NCBI RefSeq assembly: GCF_024753255.1
Contig: NZ_JANUHA010000010.1
Location: 1 to 64,000, forward strand
Reading direction: 5' to 3'
DNA length: 64,000 bases
From: Massilia agri
GTDB lineage: Bacteria; Pseudomonadota; Gammaproteobacteria; Burkholderiales; Burkholderiaceae_D
In this document: piece after piece, positions 16,934 through 24,879 of the stretch
Layout of the letters: each line of letters begins with the position of its first letter
Numbering within the stretch: position 1 is the first letter of the stretch
Notes under the pieces: generated by a model
What the model was told of the DNA's origin: nothing
The model's database searches: none
The model's input: the letters and a program-made list of their open reading frames with translations, nothing else
Made by a program: the position numbers and the translations under genes

Positions 16934-19615
16934 CTACAGCTTCTCCATCTGTTGCCGCGCATATCCCGCAGTTGGACTTTTCGGCGCAAGCTCCAGATAC
17001 GTCTTGTACGCCCCCTTGGCCTTGTCGCCCTGGCCTGCCCGGGCATACGCGTCCCCGAGGTTCATGTAGGCGATCGCCCGTGAGGGATCCATCCGGATCG
17101 CATTCTCGAACCAGCGCGCCGCCTCGGTGAACTTCTCCTGCTTATAGAACACGAAGCCCAGGTTGTTGGCCGCCAGCGCAAAATCGGGCCGCAGCTTGAG
17201 CGCCTCGGTGAACTGCGCCTCCGCCTGCGCATACTGCTTCTCCTTGTAGAGCAGCAGCCCCTGGTCATTTGCCCGCTGCGCCTTCTGGCGGGCGGACACG
17301 GGCACCGCCGCCGGCGCCACCAGCTTGGTCTCGCCGCCCTGCAGGTCTTTCACGACCACCGCCGCGGCCGGCGCCGAGGCCTGGGCATCGAGCTTGGTAT
17401 TCAGGGCGATCGCATCGTTCGACAGCTGCGCGGTGGACGTATTCAGGAACTCGCTTTCTTCCGGCAGTTCGAACACGAACTCGCCACCTTCCGATCCCGG
17501 CAGGCTGCCGAAAGCAGGCGTCTGCTGCGACACGCTCGACACCGCCGGGGCCACATAGGCCGCCAGTTCCGTGCCGGTGATCAGGCTGTCGCCGTTCAGG
17601 TCGGCCTTGCCGCCCAGGCCCTGCAGCAGCGTCCAGGTGAAGACGGAATGACCGTTCGGCCCGCCGTCCGACACCAGCTGGTCGCTGCCGCCCGCCGTCA
17701 GCATCTGGCGGCCCAGGCGTTTTGCGTTGTCGCGCAGGAAGGAGGCATTCGCCGCGCCGCGCGTGAGGCCCAGGCCGCTGTAGCAGGCGTCCATGACGAA
17801 CAGCGCGTGCTTGGCCGGCAGGCTTTCCGCGATGTTCTGGATTTCGGTCATCGGAATGGCGTCCGTCGCCAGGTTGTTCGGGTCCGCATCGACCGGCACG
17901 ATGTAGCCGAGGTCACGCCCCGAGCTCAGTTTGCGGGTGGCGCCATGGCCGGCGAAGAAGACGAAGATGCGGTCGTTCGGCTGTAGATTGCCGTGTGCCA
18001 GGCGGTCGTGGAAGGCGGACAGGATGCCGTTGCGGGTCGCGGCCTCGTTCTTGAGCGTGATCACGCGGTCGGGTGCGAAGCCGAATTTCTGCACCAGCAT
18101 CTGTCCAACACCTTCGGCGTCTCGCACGGCATATTGCAGCTGAGGCCATTTCTGGTACTTGTCGATGCCGACCACGATGGCCCAGGAATTGGCGTAGCCC
18201 GTCGCCGCCGAGCGCTGTACCGGCGCCGGCGCGTTGGCGCCGGAGACCTTGAACGATTCGCCATCCCAGCCGGCGAACTGGTAACCCTCGGCCACCAGGC
18301 GGTCGAGGATGCTAGGGAGTGCCTTGACGGTGCGCTCGTGGATGTCGTGGAACAGGATGATGCCGCGACCCTCTTTATCGACGGTACGCAGCACGCGGTC
18401 CGCGATGGAGGAGGGCACCGGGTCGGCCCAGTCGAGCGAATCGATATTCCACATCACCGAGCGCAGGTGCGCATCTTCCAGCATTTGCATGCCTTCCTTG
18501 TTGCGCGCGCCGTAGGGGAAGCGGAACAGTTGCGAACGCTGCGGATCGACCGCCTTGAGCAGGGCGTCGGTATTCAGGATCTCGGCCTTCAGGTTGGCCC
18601 CGGTCTGTTTCGACAGTTGGGCGTGCGAGAAGCTGTGGTTGGCCAGCACATAGCCTGACTGCTTCAGTCGGCGCATCACGTCCGCGCCGCCGTTCAGCTT
18701 GGCCTTGCCCTGGGCGTCGAGCGAACCGATGTTGCGGCCGACGCTGAAGAAGATCGCCGGCGCGTTGTACTGCTTGAGGATGGCCGCGATTTCTTCGCTG
18801 TAGCGGCGGTGCGGGCCGTCGTCAAAAGTCAGCACCACGGTCTTCTTCGGCAGGGCCTTGCCGAAGATCTCGCCGTCCTCCGTGCCTGCCTGCGACGGTC
18901 CGGATGGCGCGGGCGCTTCCGGCCTGGCCGGGTAGGGGGCGATGACGCCGTAGTCCTTCAGGATGGCTTCGCGCTTGTACAGGGTTTTCAGGTAGGCGAC
19001 GTAGCTGTCCCACTTCTCGCGCTTGAGCTGGATCGAGCGCGATTCGAATCGGCCGAACACCGCGCGGATTTCCTTCTCGTAGTTCCGTTCGATCTCCGCC
19101 AGCGCGTCGAGGTCTTCCGAAATACGTTTGTGCAGCTTGATCGCCGGCAGCGAGGAATCCTTGGCAACCTGCGCCAGCAGCGACTGCATCAGCTCGCGGA
19201 AGGCCAGGCGGTCGGCATCGTAGAGGCCTTCGCCGGATTCGACGTAATCGATCAGGGTACCGAGCGCATCGAAGCGCGCGGGATTGTTCGAGGTGAGGAG
19301 CTGGGCGAGGGCGGCGTCGACCTTGTCGATGCGTTCCTGGTTCTCGTGGAAGAGCTGCTGGCCGACGCGGTTGGCCTGGGCCCGTTCGTCGCTGGTCAAG
19401 CTCGCTTCGTCCTGTGTCAGTACGATGATCTTGCGGTAGGAGGCCAGCATGGTCTTCATGTCGGCCGAGATGGCGCTGACATCCATCGCCTGGCTGGCAG
19501 GCACGGTAGCGGCGGGGGCGGAAGAAGGGGACTTGAGGCTGACGATCCAGCTGCCGGCAGCGGCGCCGGCCGCCGCGACAGTGAAGACGACGTAATACAG
19601 GGCTTTGCGTTTCAC
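16934..19615 (-). CDS. Polysaccharide deacetylase - caspase-like - EF-hand - TPR fusion protein
   Basis: 893 residues in one uninterrupted frame. Residues 1-28 are a signal peptide or N-terminal anchor and ~45-220 a helical region. Residues ~255-455 form a NodB/CE4 deacetylase: TFDDGP (263-268), His327 and His331 in NHSFSH, RFPYG (365-369), WNIDSLDW (389-396) and LFHDIH (421-426). All five CE4 motifs are visible. Residues ~475-720 form a caspase-like (C14) domain with the dyad His557 (FAGHG) and Cys611 (DACYSG). An EF-hand-like loop with Asp672, Asn674, Asp676 and Glu683 lies inside it. Residues ~775-890 are about three TPRs. It is convergent with lifO. The combination suggests an extracytoplasmic cell-wall or polysaccharide enzyme with a proteolytic and protein-binding part; whether the peptidase is active cannot be seen. 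Confidence 0.9.
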   Translation of the reverse strand: MKRKALYYVVFTVAAAGAAAGSWIVSLKSPSSAPAATVPASQAMDVSAISADMKTMLASYRKIIVLTQDEASLTSDERAQANRVGQQLFHENQERIDKVDAALAQLLTSNNPARFDALGTLIDYVESGEGLYDADRLAFRELMQSLLAQVAKDSSLPAIKLHKRISEDLDALAEIERNYEKEIRAVFGRFESRSIQLKREKWDSYVAYLKTLYKREAILKDYGVIAPYPARPEAPAPSGPSQAGTEDGEIFGKALPKKTVVLTFDDGPHRRYSEEIAAILKQYNAPAIFFSVGRNIGSLDAQGKAKLNGGADVMRRLKQSGYVLANHSFSHAQLSKQTGANLKAEILNTDALLKAVDPQRSQLFRFPYGARNKEGMQMLEDAHLRSVMWNIDSLDWADPVPSSIADRVLRTVDKEGRGIILFHDIHERTVKALPSILDRLVAEGYQFAGWDGESFKVSGANAPAPVQRSAATGYANSWAIVVGIDKYQKWPQLQYAVRDAEGVGQMLVQKFGFAPDRVITLKNEAATRNGILSAFHDRLAHGNLQPNDRIFVFFAGHGATRKLSSGRDLGYIVPVDADPNNLATDAIPMTEIQNIAESLPAKHALFVMDACYSGLGLTRGAANASFLRDNAKRLGRQMLTAGGSDQLVSDGGPNGHSVFTWTLLQGLGGKADLNGDSLITGTELAAYVAPAVSSVSQQTPAFGSLPGSEGGEFVFELPEESEFLNTSTAQLSNDAIALNTKLDAQASAPAAAVVVKDLQGGETKLVAPAAVPVSARQKAQRANDQGLLLYKEKQYAQAEAQFTEALKLRPDFALAANNLGFVFYKQEKFTEAARWFENAIRMDPSRAIAYMNLGDAYARAGQGDKAKGAYKTYLELAPKSPTAGYARQQMEKL

Positions 19616-19753
19616 AGCGTATCGATACCGAAGAGTTAAATTCGGGCAACGATATCACTGCCTTGCCGGCGCTGCTTGAGGAAAACGGCGCATTTGGTGG
19701 GCAAAAGCGACATTGCCGCGCTTGGGGCGGCAATTTTATGCAGGACGCGTAGC

Positions 19754-20119
19754 TCAGGAAGAAGACAGCACGAAGGTATTCCCATCCGGGTCGCGGAACG
19801 TCGCGAACGAGCCCCAGGGCTGCACAGTCGGCGGCTCGATGAATTCGACGCCGCGCTGGCTCAGCTGGCGGTAGGTCGCTTCGACGTTGTCGCAGGCGAA
19901 GGAGCCATTGAAAAAGCTGCCGATGCGGTCTTCCTGGCCGTCCGGCGTGAACAGCACCACGCGCGTGCCGGCGCTGGCGATGCGCAGCTCGATCCAGCGC
20001 TTGCCCGGGCCCATCGGCTGGTCGGTGGAGATGTCGAAGCCGAGTTTTTCGGTGTAGAAGGCGAGGGCGCGGTCCTGGTCCGAGACCGGGATGCTGACGA
20101 ATTTCAGTTGGGTGATCAT
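19754..20119 (-). CDS. VOC/glyoxalase-fold protein
   Basis: 121 residues. It shows the two beta-alpha-beta-beta-beta halves of the vicinal oxygen chelate fold: MITQLKFVSIPVSDQDRALAFYTEKLGFDI at the N-terminus and FATFRDPDGNTFVL at the C-terminus. A glutamate in RWIELRI and the C-terminal region could bind metal. Members range from glyoxalases to antibiotic-resistance proteins, and the substrate is not predictable. It is divergent from the HTH gene at 20202. Confidence 0.88.
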   Translation of the reverse strand: MITQLKFVSIPVSDQDRALAFYTEKLGFDISTDQPMGPGKRWIELRIASAGTRVVLFTPDGQEDRIGSFFNGSFACDNVEATYRQLSQRGVEFIEPPTVQPWGSFATFRDPDGNTFVLSSS

Positions 20120-20201
20120 GGATGGCTCATGCCGTGGTTGTCATGCCCGCCATTATCGTGGCAGACTCGCCTTCCGCGTGCTTTTTAATACTATAGTTTC
20201 C

Positions 20202-20525
20202 ATGACTACCCGCCAGTCTTCGCTCGACGCCTATGTGTTCGAGGTCCTGATGCCCGACCTGGTCGGCCACGACCGCCGTCCGGCTGCCTTCGTCGTCTAC
20301 CTTTACCTGCTGCATAGCGCGCAGGCTTTGGGGCGAGACCAGGTGCCGGCCAGCCTGCAGACGATCGCGGTGAAGACCGGGCTGTCGAAGTCAGCGGTGC
20401 AGGTGGCGCTGCGCCATCTGAAGCGGCGCGGGTTGGTCGGGGAGGATGAAGTCGGCACGCAAGCGAACCCGGTACGGCAGGTGCTGCGCCCCTGGCGGAG
20501 GCGCTGGACTGAGGCGGCGGCATGA
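20202..20525 (+). CDS. Small winged-helix DNA-binding protein
   Basis: 107 residues starting MTTRQSSLDAY. Residues ~45-85 (VPASLQTIAVKTGLSKSAVQVALRHLKRRGLV) form a clear winged helix-turn-helix; the tail is basic (RQVLRPWRRRW). It resembles stand-alone HTH proteins of the GntR/DnaD type in this taxon, with no ligand domain. It lies just upstream of tRNA-Ser. No operator is recognised. Longer in-frame starts exist but would overlap the divergent VOC gene. Confidence 0.75.
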   Translation: MTTRQSSLDAYVFEVLMPDLVGHDRRPAAFVVYLYLLHSAQALGRDQVPASLQTIAVKTGLSKSAVQVALRHLKRRGLVGEDEVGTQANPVRQVLRPWRRRWTEAAA

Positions 20526-20602
20526 CGCTTGCGAGAACGGTCTTGTACAGAAGAGAATACTTGCTATAATAGGCGGCTTCGTGGACACACGAGACCCCAT
20601 CA

Positions 20603-20693
20603 GGAGAGATGGATGAGTGGTTTAAGTCGCACGCCTGGAAAGCGTGTATAGGTTAATAGCCTATCGGGGGTTCGAATCCCCCTCTCTCCGCCA
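20603..20693 (+). tRNA. tRNA-Ser (anticodon GGA), integration target
   Basis: A 91-base class II tRNA with acceptor GGAGAGA/TCTCTCC, anticodon loop CTGGAAA inside CACGC/GCGTG, a long variable arm, T arm GGGGGTTCGAATCCCCC and encoded CCA. Its last 18 bases are part of the left 21-bp direct repeat of the integrated element, so integration leaves the tRNA intact. Confidence 0.96.
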
Positions 20694-20696
20694 AGA
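20676..20696 (+). other. attL: left 21-bp direct repeat in the 3' end of tRNA-Ser
   Basis: The 21 bases starting ATCCCCCTCTCTCCG and ending CCAAGA are repeated exactly at 24904-24924. The sequence between the copies is much more AT-rich than its surroundings and starts with an integrase gene, so these are the boundaries of an integrated element. Confidence 0.9.
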
Positions 20697-20707
20697 CAAA
20701 AAAAGCC

Positions 20708-20719
20708 TTTAAAATCAAC
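20708..20719. repeat. Left-end arm-type inverted repeat of the element
   Basis: TTTAAAATCAAC at the left end is the exact reverse complement of GTTGATTTTAAA at 24868-24879 near the right end. GGTAGCA (20747-20753) also recurs near the right end at 24811 and 24823, and inverted at 24856. Such paired motifs near att cores are typical integrase or accessory-factor binding sites. Confidence 0.5.
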
Positions 20720-20773
20720 GACTTAAAGGTTTTAATCAAAAGAGTTGGTAGCATTTTTGGTAACTAATCAAAG

Positions 20774-22051
20774 ATGCTAAATCTTCCTGTCTACCTTCGT
20801 GGTAAATCTTTCTACCTTCATACGCGTGTTGCCGGTAGGCAATTTAAGCGTTCTCTTCAGACAAGTGATAAAATAATTGCCATTATTCGCGCTGTGCGGA
20901 TCATGGAGCTTATTTTGTCCAAAACTGTCAAGCCTGAGGATTTCGACCTCAGCATGCATAAAAACTATGAAATTGACCTTTCTAGGGGTATTTTGCGTGC
21001 TGACGGTCCTGAGGACCATCAGATGTTGTTGGATGCTTTAAACAGCATTAAAACCATCAGGCAAGGTGTTTCTGAGTTCGAATCACAGCAAGAATCAATT
21101 CGTCCTAAGAGAAATTCAGGTTTAACTCTGCTTGAAGTTTTAGACAAATTTTTCCTGCTGAAGTCTCATCTGTCGCAAGCGACTCATCAATCTTATACAA
21201 AGACGACAACAGAATTTTCTAATTTTCTTCGTAATCCTTGTGTGTCAAATATCAGTGTGTTTGATGTTACTAAATATCAGGAATTTTTAGCCAACAAGAA
21301 GAACACAACAAGAACTATTGATAATAAAATTTCGGTTCTTCGAACAGTATTCAATTTTGCAATAAAGCAGGGATATATGAAAACAGAAAACCCAGCAAAA
21401 GAAAGAACCCTGCAATCAGGGAAAAATAAAACTCAATCAGGCTACGGGATTTTTGAAGTTGCTGAAATTAAGCAAATTTATCAGTCGGAATTTATGGAAA
21501 AATCTCGCACTGATGATCCCGATTATTATTGGGTTTTAGTGTTGGCGTTGTTAACTGGCTGTCGTATTTCTGAAATTACTTCACTCACAAAAGAACAAAT
21601 AAAAATTAGTGAAACTGGCGTAAACTACATCAAAATTATTGACAGTAAAACGCATGCAGGTGAGCGGAGTATTCCAATTTCTAGCAATTTGATCGTAAGT
21701 GGCTTTGCTGATTTTATTGCAGATAAAGAAGATAAAATCTTTAAATATAATCTGCGATTAGGTAAAGGTTCAGGAAATGCTGTCGGTAAGAAATTCAAAC
21801 GCCATTTGGAAGAGGTAAAAGTCAAAGGCAATAAATTGGTGTTTCATTCATTGCGAAAATTCGTCAACGATTTTCTGCTTGAGAATCAGGTTGCTTATGA
21901 AGCTCGTTGTCAATTCATGGGGCATGAAATTGACGACATTAACATCAAAATTTATACGAAAAAAATTACAATCGAAAACCTTGAGGCAATTTTGCATAGG
22001 TCAATATTTAAGCTGGAAATGTTAGCGGGCATTATGCCAACAAAATTCTAA
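20774..22051 (+). CDS. int: Tyrosine recombinase / integrase
   Basis: 425 residues. The N-terminal ~110 residues form an arm-binding-type region, ~115-215 a SAM-like core-binding domain, and ~225-400 the catalytic domain. The tetrad and nucleophile are visible: Arg264 (TGCRISEI), His358 and Arg361 (HSLRKF), His384 (FMGHEID) and Tyr394 (IKIYTKK). It begins 78 bp from attL and reads away from the tRNA, as is usual for elements that use a tRNA 3' end. The ATG has only a weak ribosome binding site. A hairpin terminator follows at 22071. It should integrate and, with a partner, excise the element at the 21-bp core. Confidence 0.95.
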   Translation: MLNLPVYLRGKSFYLHTRVAGRQFKRSLQTSDKIIAIIRAVRIMELILSKTVKPEDFDLSMHKNYEIDLSRGILRADGPEDHQMLLDALNSIKTIRQGVSEFESQQESIRPKRNSGLTLLEVLDKFFLLKSHLSQATHQSYTKTTTEFSNFLRNPCVSNISVFDVTKYQEFLANKKNTTRTIDNKISVLRTVFNFAIKQGYMKTENPAKERTLQSGKNKTQSGYGIFEVAEIKQIYQSEFMEKSRTDDPDYYWVLVLALLTGCRISEITSLTKEQIKISETGVNYIKIIDSKTHAGERSIPISSNLIVSGFADFIADKEDKIFKYNLRLGKGSGNAVGKKFKRHLEEVKVKGNKLVFHSLRKFVNDFLLENQVAYEARCQFMGHEIDDINIKIYTKKITIENLEAILHRSIFKLEMLAGIMPTKF

Positions 22052-22070
22052 ATATATTTTTAGTTAAATT

Positions 22071-22093
22071 AAGCTCCTTCGGGAGCTTTTTTT
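22071..22093 (+). terminator. Terminator after int
   Basis: AAGCTCC pairs with GGGAGCTT around TTC and is followed by seven T residues, 20 bp after the int stop codon. Confidence 0.85.
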
Positions 22094-22151
22094 ATTGGGC
22101 GTTAATTTGCTTGCAAATTAATGTCCCAGCAGTTGACTTCATAAATATATC

Positions 22152-22180
22152 TGCTAAATGATAATTATTATTTATCATAA
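22152..22180. promoter_or_regulatory. Element palindrome P1, upstream of the HTH gene
   Basis: TGCTAAATGATAA begins the site, and ATGATAA (22158-22164) pairs with TTATCAT (22172-22178). It ends directly at the ribosome binding site of the HTH gene. Two related palindromes lie at 22531 and 23715. Confidence 0.5.
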
Positions 22181-22188
22181 GGAGAAAT

Positions 22189-22530
22189 ATGAATCAACAA
22201 GAACACAGTGAATTAATGGCAGAACTCGGTAGAAAAGGGGGGCTTGCTAAAGGTGCCAAATACAAAATAAAGGTAGTTAAAATAATTCAGTATTTTGTAA
22301 ATACTAGGTTGAACCAACAGGAAATTGCAGAAAAATTAGGCGTTTCACAAGCAATGGTGAACAAATATGTTAATAGTGATTTTTTGAAAATTGAGAGATT
22401 AAAACATAACTCCGTGGAGAAGATTTTCACCGAAGATGAGATAGATATAATTTTGCAGAAAATCCAGCTCGAAAAGGAACTGAAGAAACAAGCCAAGATT
22501 TTAAAGCCGAAAAAAATAATGAAAATATAG
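22189..22530 (+). CDS. Small HTH protein of the integrated element
   Basis: 113 residues preceded by AAGGAG seven bases before the ATG. Residues ~35-65 (YFVNTRLNQQEIAEKLGVSQAMVNKYVNSDF) form a helix-turn-helix like those of sigma-region-4/Trp-repressor-type regulators; the tail is Lys-rich and helical. It may regulate mob or int, or help excision. The nearly identical palindromes just before it, just after it and at the end of the mob gene are candidate binding sites, including one for self-control. I cannot assign it to a named family. Confidence 0.8.
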   Translation: MNQQEHSELMAELGRKGGLAKGAKYKIKVVKIIQYFVNTRLNQQEIAEKLGVSQAMVNKYVNSDFLKIERLKHNSVEKIFTEDEIDIILQKIQLEKELKKQAKILKPKKIMKI

Positions 22531-22556
22531 TGCTAAATAATAATTATCACTTAGCG
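22531..22556. promoter_or_regulatory. Element palindrome P2, after the HTH gene
   Basis: The site starts TGCTAAATAATAATTATCAC and ends TTAGCG, with GCTAA/TTAGC arms. It starts immediately after the HTH stop codon and lies upstream of the relaxase gene. Confidence 0.5.
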
Positions 22557-22613
22557 TGCTACGGTTTTTGTTTCTAGCTCCATGCAATGGCGAACCAGCG
22601 CAACGCGCGTGCA

Positions 22614-22657
22614 GGGATTTTCACGAAGTGAAAAATCCCGTTGTGAGCAACGGGATT
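22614..22657. other. Double hairpin upstream of mob, candidate oriT or terminator
   Basis: GGGATTTTCAC (22614-22624) pairs with GTGAAAAATCCC (22628-22639), and AATCCCGTTG (22634-22643) pairs perfectly with CAACGGGATT (22648-22657), so two mutually exclusive hairpins share AATCCC. The segment is GC-richer than the rest of the element and lies 60-100 bp before the relaxase gene, where MobV origins of transfer are usually found. It does not match a known nic consensus that I recognise. Confidence 0.4.
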
Positions 22658-22717
22658 TTCAATCTCTTGCTTTCTGGCTTTTTTCTACTATGATAAAACT
22701 ACAAAAACAAGAAAAAT

Positions 22718-23725
22718 ATGTATACCAATGTAGATATAAAAAAGTTTGGAGATCTCCAGGCAGCTAACGCGGCCGGCCATAATTTGCGTCAAATCCCATC
22801 AGATAATGTTAATACAAAAAAAACCAAGTTAAACACCTATTATGTGGGTGATCCTGATATGGATTTTAATGCGGTTTTATCTGAGAAGCTCAAAAAATTC
22901 AAAGTAAGAAAAAATGGCGTTAAAACGGTGAATTTAGTGTTCTCTGCGAGTCCTGAACTTTTTGAAAATAAAACAAAAGCTGCTGAATGGGAAAAACTTA
23001 CATGGGAATTTATCGAAAAAACCTTTGGAAAAGAGAATATTGTTTATGCAGTTGTTCATAAAGATGAAACAACACCGCATTTTCAGGTGTCAGTAATTCC
23101 CGTTAATCCGAAAGGCAAAATTAGTGCTACACATTTTTTTGATGGAAGAAAAAAATGTGGTGAATTTACTACTGCATATAACAAAGCAGTAAAACATTTG
23201 GGTTTGAAAAGAGATAAAGGCAATAAAAAGGCTAAACCTGCGGATATCCGTGATTTTTATAACAAAGTGTTAGAAGCCAAGGGATATGACAAAAAAACAG
23301 ACAATGCTATAGACAACTTTGATAAAACAATCAAGGATGAATCGACCTTCGGTTTCATCAAGGTGAGTACTGCTATGAAGCTTTTTCAGCCGTTTTGGGA
23401 CGTTTTAAAGCGTTACAAGGCACAAAGGTTATCTGATGCCACAAAAGTGGCAGAAGCCGAAAAAAACGCTCAAGAGTTGGAGGATTTAAAACTGAAGTTT
23501 GACAATTTGGGTTTATCTCCTGATATCGAGTTTTCCAAATGTTTGGAGGTGAGAGAATTAATAGAGTTAGGTAGAACTGCTAAGGCAGAAAATGAGGCGA
23601 AAGCCTCTAAAGATGGGGCTTTGCAACTTGATCAAGAACCAATCGTTTCTACAAAATCTAAGAAAAGTTTACCTATTCCTGGTCGGAAGAGAAAAACAAC
23701 AGGCGAGGACTCGGATGCTAAATGA
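22718..23725 (+). CDS. mob: MobV-family relaxase (Mob/Pre type)
   Basis: 335 residues. The N-terminal motif GHNLRQIPSDNVN (His21, Asn22, Arg24) and the metal-binding motif AVVHKDETTPHFQVSVIP (His114, Asp116, Glu117, His121) are those of Mob_Pre relaxases, which nick plasmid DNA at oriT for conjugal mobilization. The C-terminal third is helical and Lys/Glu-rich (~250-300), probably for DNA binding or dimerization. Length is somewhat below the 400-500 usual for the family, but all catalytic motifs are present and the frame is intact. The stop codon lies inside palindrome P3. It would need a conjugative helper element. Confidence 0.92.
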   Translation: MYTNVDIKKFGDLQAANAAGHNLRQIPSDNVNTKKTKLNTYYVGDPDMDFNAVLSEKLKKFKVRKNGVKTVNLVFSASPELFENKTKAAEWEKLTWEFIEKTFGKENIVYAVVHKDETTPHFQVSVIPVNPKGKISATHFFDGRKKCGEFTTAYNKAVKHLGLKRDKGNKKAKPADIRDFYNKVLEAKGYDKKTDNAIDNFDKTIKDESTFGFIKVSTAMKLFQPFWDVLKRYKAQRLSDATKVAEAEKNAQELEDLKLKFDNLGLSPDIEFSKCLEVRELIELGRTAKAENEAKASKDGALQLDQEPIVSTKSKKSLPIPGRKRKTTGEDSDAK

Positions 23726-23742
23726 TAAATATCACTTAGCAT
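23715..23742. promoter_or_regulatory. Element palindrome P3, at the mob stop codon
   Basis: ATGCTAAATGATA pairs with TATCACTTAGCAT around AA with one mismatch, giving a 28-bp near-perfect palindrome. It lies between the convergent mob and rep-like genes and includes the mob stop codon. It has the same TGCTAAAT(A/G)ATAA left arm as P1 and P2. Confidence 0.55.
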
Positions 23743-23755
23743 ATTTATCTACAGT

Positions 23756-24349
23756 CTATTCTGTGAAAATTAAATCATCTTCTTTCGCCTGCAAGTCATT
23801 GTATAGGTCCTTGTATAAATCATAATCTAACTTTGTTCCTCTAAAAAAATATTTGTAATTGAGGTAGAGATCTTTTTCTTCTCTTGTTAAAATATTTTTC
23901 TCGATCAATGAGGTAATTGTTTTATTAATATTTTTATAGCTAACATTTGCCGCTTTTGCTAACGATGTTAAATTGCATGATAATAGAACATTACCAAATT
24001 TGTCGTTTCTCTTCAGCATTTCATAGACGGCTAAAATGATTTTAAACTCATTCATTGTTAAATCATTTGTGTTTATGAACTTCAAGAAATCAGAAAAGAA
24101 CAATTGAGTATAGACTTTACCATCATAATCGGAGGTAACTAATTCTCTCCTTTTGTTCGAATAAAGTACATCTATCATTTCGATCATTTTCAGTTTCTGA
24201 TCGCCGTTGTATTCATCTGATAGAATTATCAGCTTTCTCGATTCCTTGTATGAATTTTTACATACATTCAAGACTTTGTTGATGTCTCTAAAATAGACAT
24301 CGATCTCTTTCTGATCAAAATGCTGATTTAGTTTTTCTTTGATTGACAT
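23756..24349 (-). CDS. Rep-like plasmid replication initiator with winged helix
   Basis: 197 residues, AAGGAAA nine bases before the ATG. Residues ~125-172 (LSCNLTSLAKAANVSYKNINKTITSLIEKNILTRE) form a winged helix-turn-helix, followed by LYLNYKYFFRGTKLD, which resembles the ending of RepL-type and other small plasmid initiators. The N-terminal half is helical and acidic/basic mixed. The identity rests mainly on context: it is transcribed away from an array of iteron-like repeats (24393-24580) that lies directly upstream. An alternative is a plasmid regulator that only binds those repeats. Confidence 0.7.
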   Translation of the reverse strand: MSIKEKLNQHFDQKEIDVYFRDINKVLNVCKNSYKESRKLIILSDEYNGDQKLKMIEMIDVLYSNKRRELVTSDYDGKVYTQLFFSDFLKFINTNDLTMNEFKIILAVYEMLKRNDKFGNVLLSCNLTSLAKAANVSYKNINKTITSLIEKNILTREEKDLYLNYKYFFRGTKLDYDLYKDLYNDLQAKEDDLIFTE

Positions 24350-24392
24350 TTAATTTCCTTTATTGGTAAGAATTTATCTTACTTATAAAGAT

Positions 24393-24580
24393 AAAATCCT
24401 GCTTGTCAAGATATTTGCCTTGGATTTGAGGATAGAATTTTAAACAAGTCAAATCTTCCTGCGGGCAGATATTTAGTAAGATTTTATCTTCTGATTTATC
24501 TTGTTCTAGCAAGATACCTTGAAATCAAAATTGTCGAATATCCTCTTGGAGGAAGATAAATATCCTCCTGGAGCAAGATA
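24393..24580. repeat. Iteron-like repeats, candidate plasmid origin
   Basis: Two 22-bp units stand in perfect tandem at 24537-24558 and 24559-24580 (AATATCCTC(T/C)TGGAG(G/C)AAGATA, 20 of 22 bases identical). Degenerate relatives ending in AAGATA or CAGATA finish at 24413, 24471 and 24516. The hexamer AAGATA or its complement occurs eight times in 24375-24580. Iterons of ~22 bp upstream of a rep gene are the hallmark of theta-replicating plasmid origins. Confidence 0.65.
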
Positions 24581-24867
24581 GTTGTCAATCTCAACTAAGT
24601 AAGAAAGCTAGTAAAAACGGGGCTTTCCAAAGAATTTCATTTTTTTCCCTCTATTAGATTATACCGACCTATATATTTTGAGTTTTCCGAACTTCGTATT
24701 TTCATTCTTTGGAAGCCTATACGGCTTCAGCCTAACCCGCCAAGGGACCTAGGCTTCGCAAAATTTAATCGTATAAACTATTTATACAGTTTTTCCTGAG
24801 GTTGATGTGTGGTAGCATCGAAGGTAGCAAAAAAATAGAGTTTTTTTCATGAACCTGCTACCAACCA

Positions 24868-24879
24868 GTTGATTTTAAA
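24868..24879. repeat. Right-end arm-type inverted repeat of the element
   Basis: GTTGATTTTAAA is the exact reverse complement of the left-end motif at 20708-20719. Nearby copies of GGTAGCA lie at 24811, 24823 and, inverted, 24856. Confidence 0.5.

Noticed and set aside
24375..24580. CRISPR-like array
   Set aside because: The repeats are short, degenerate and partly tandem without regular spacers, and no cas gene is present; they fit plasmid iterons.
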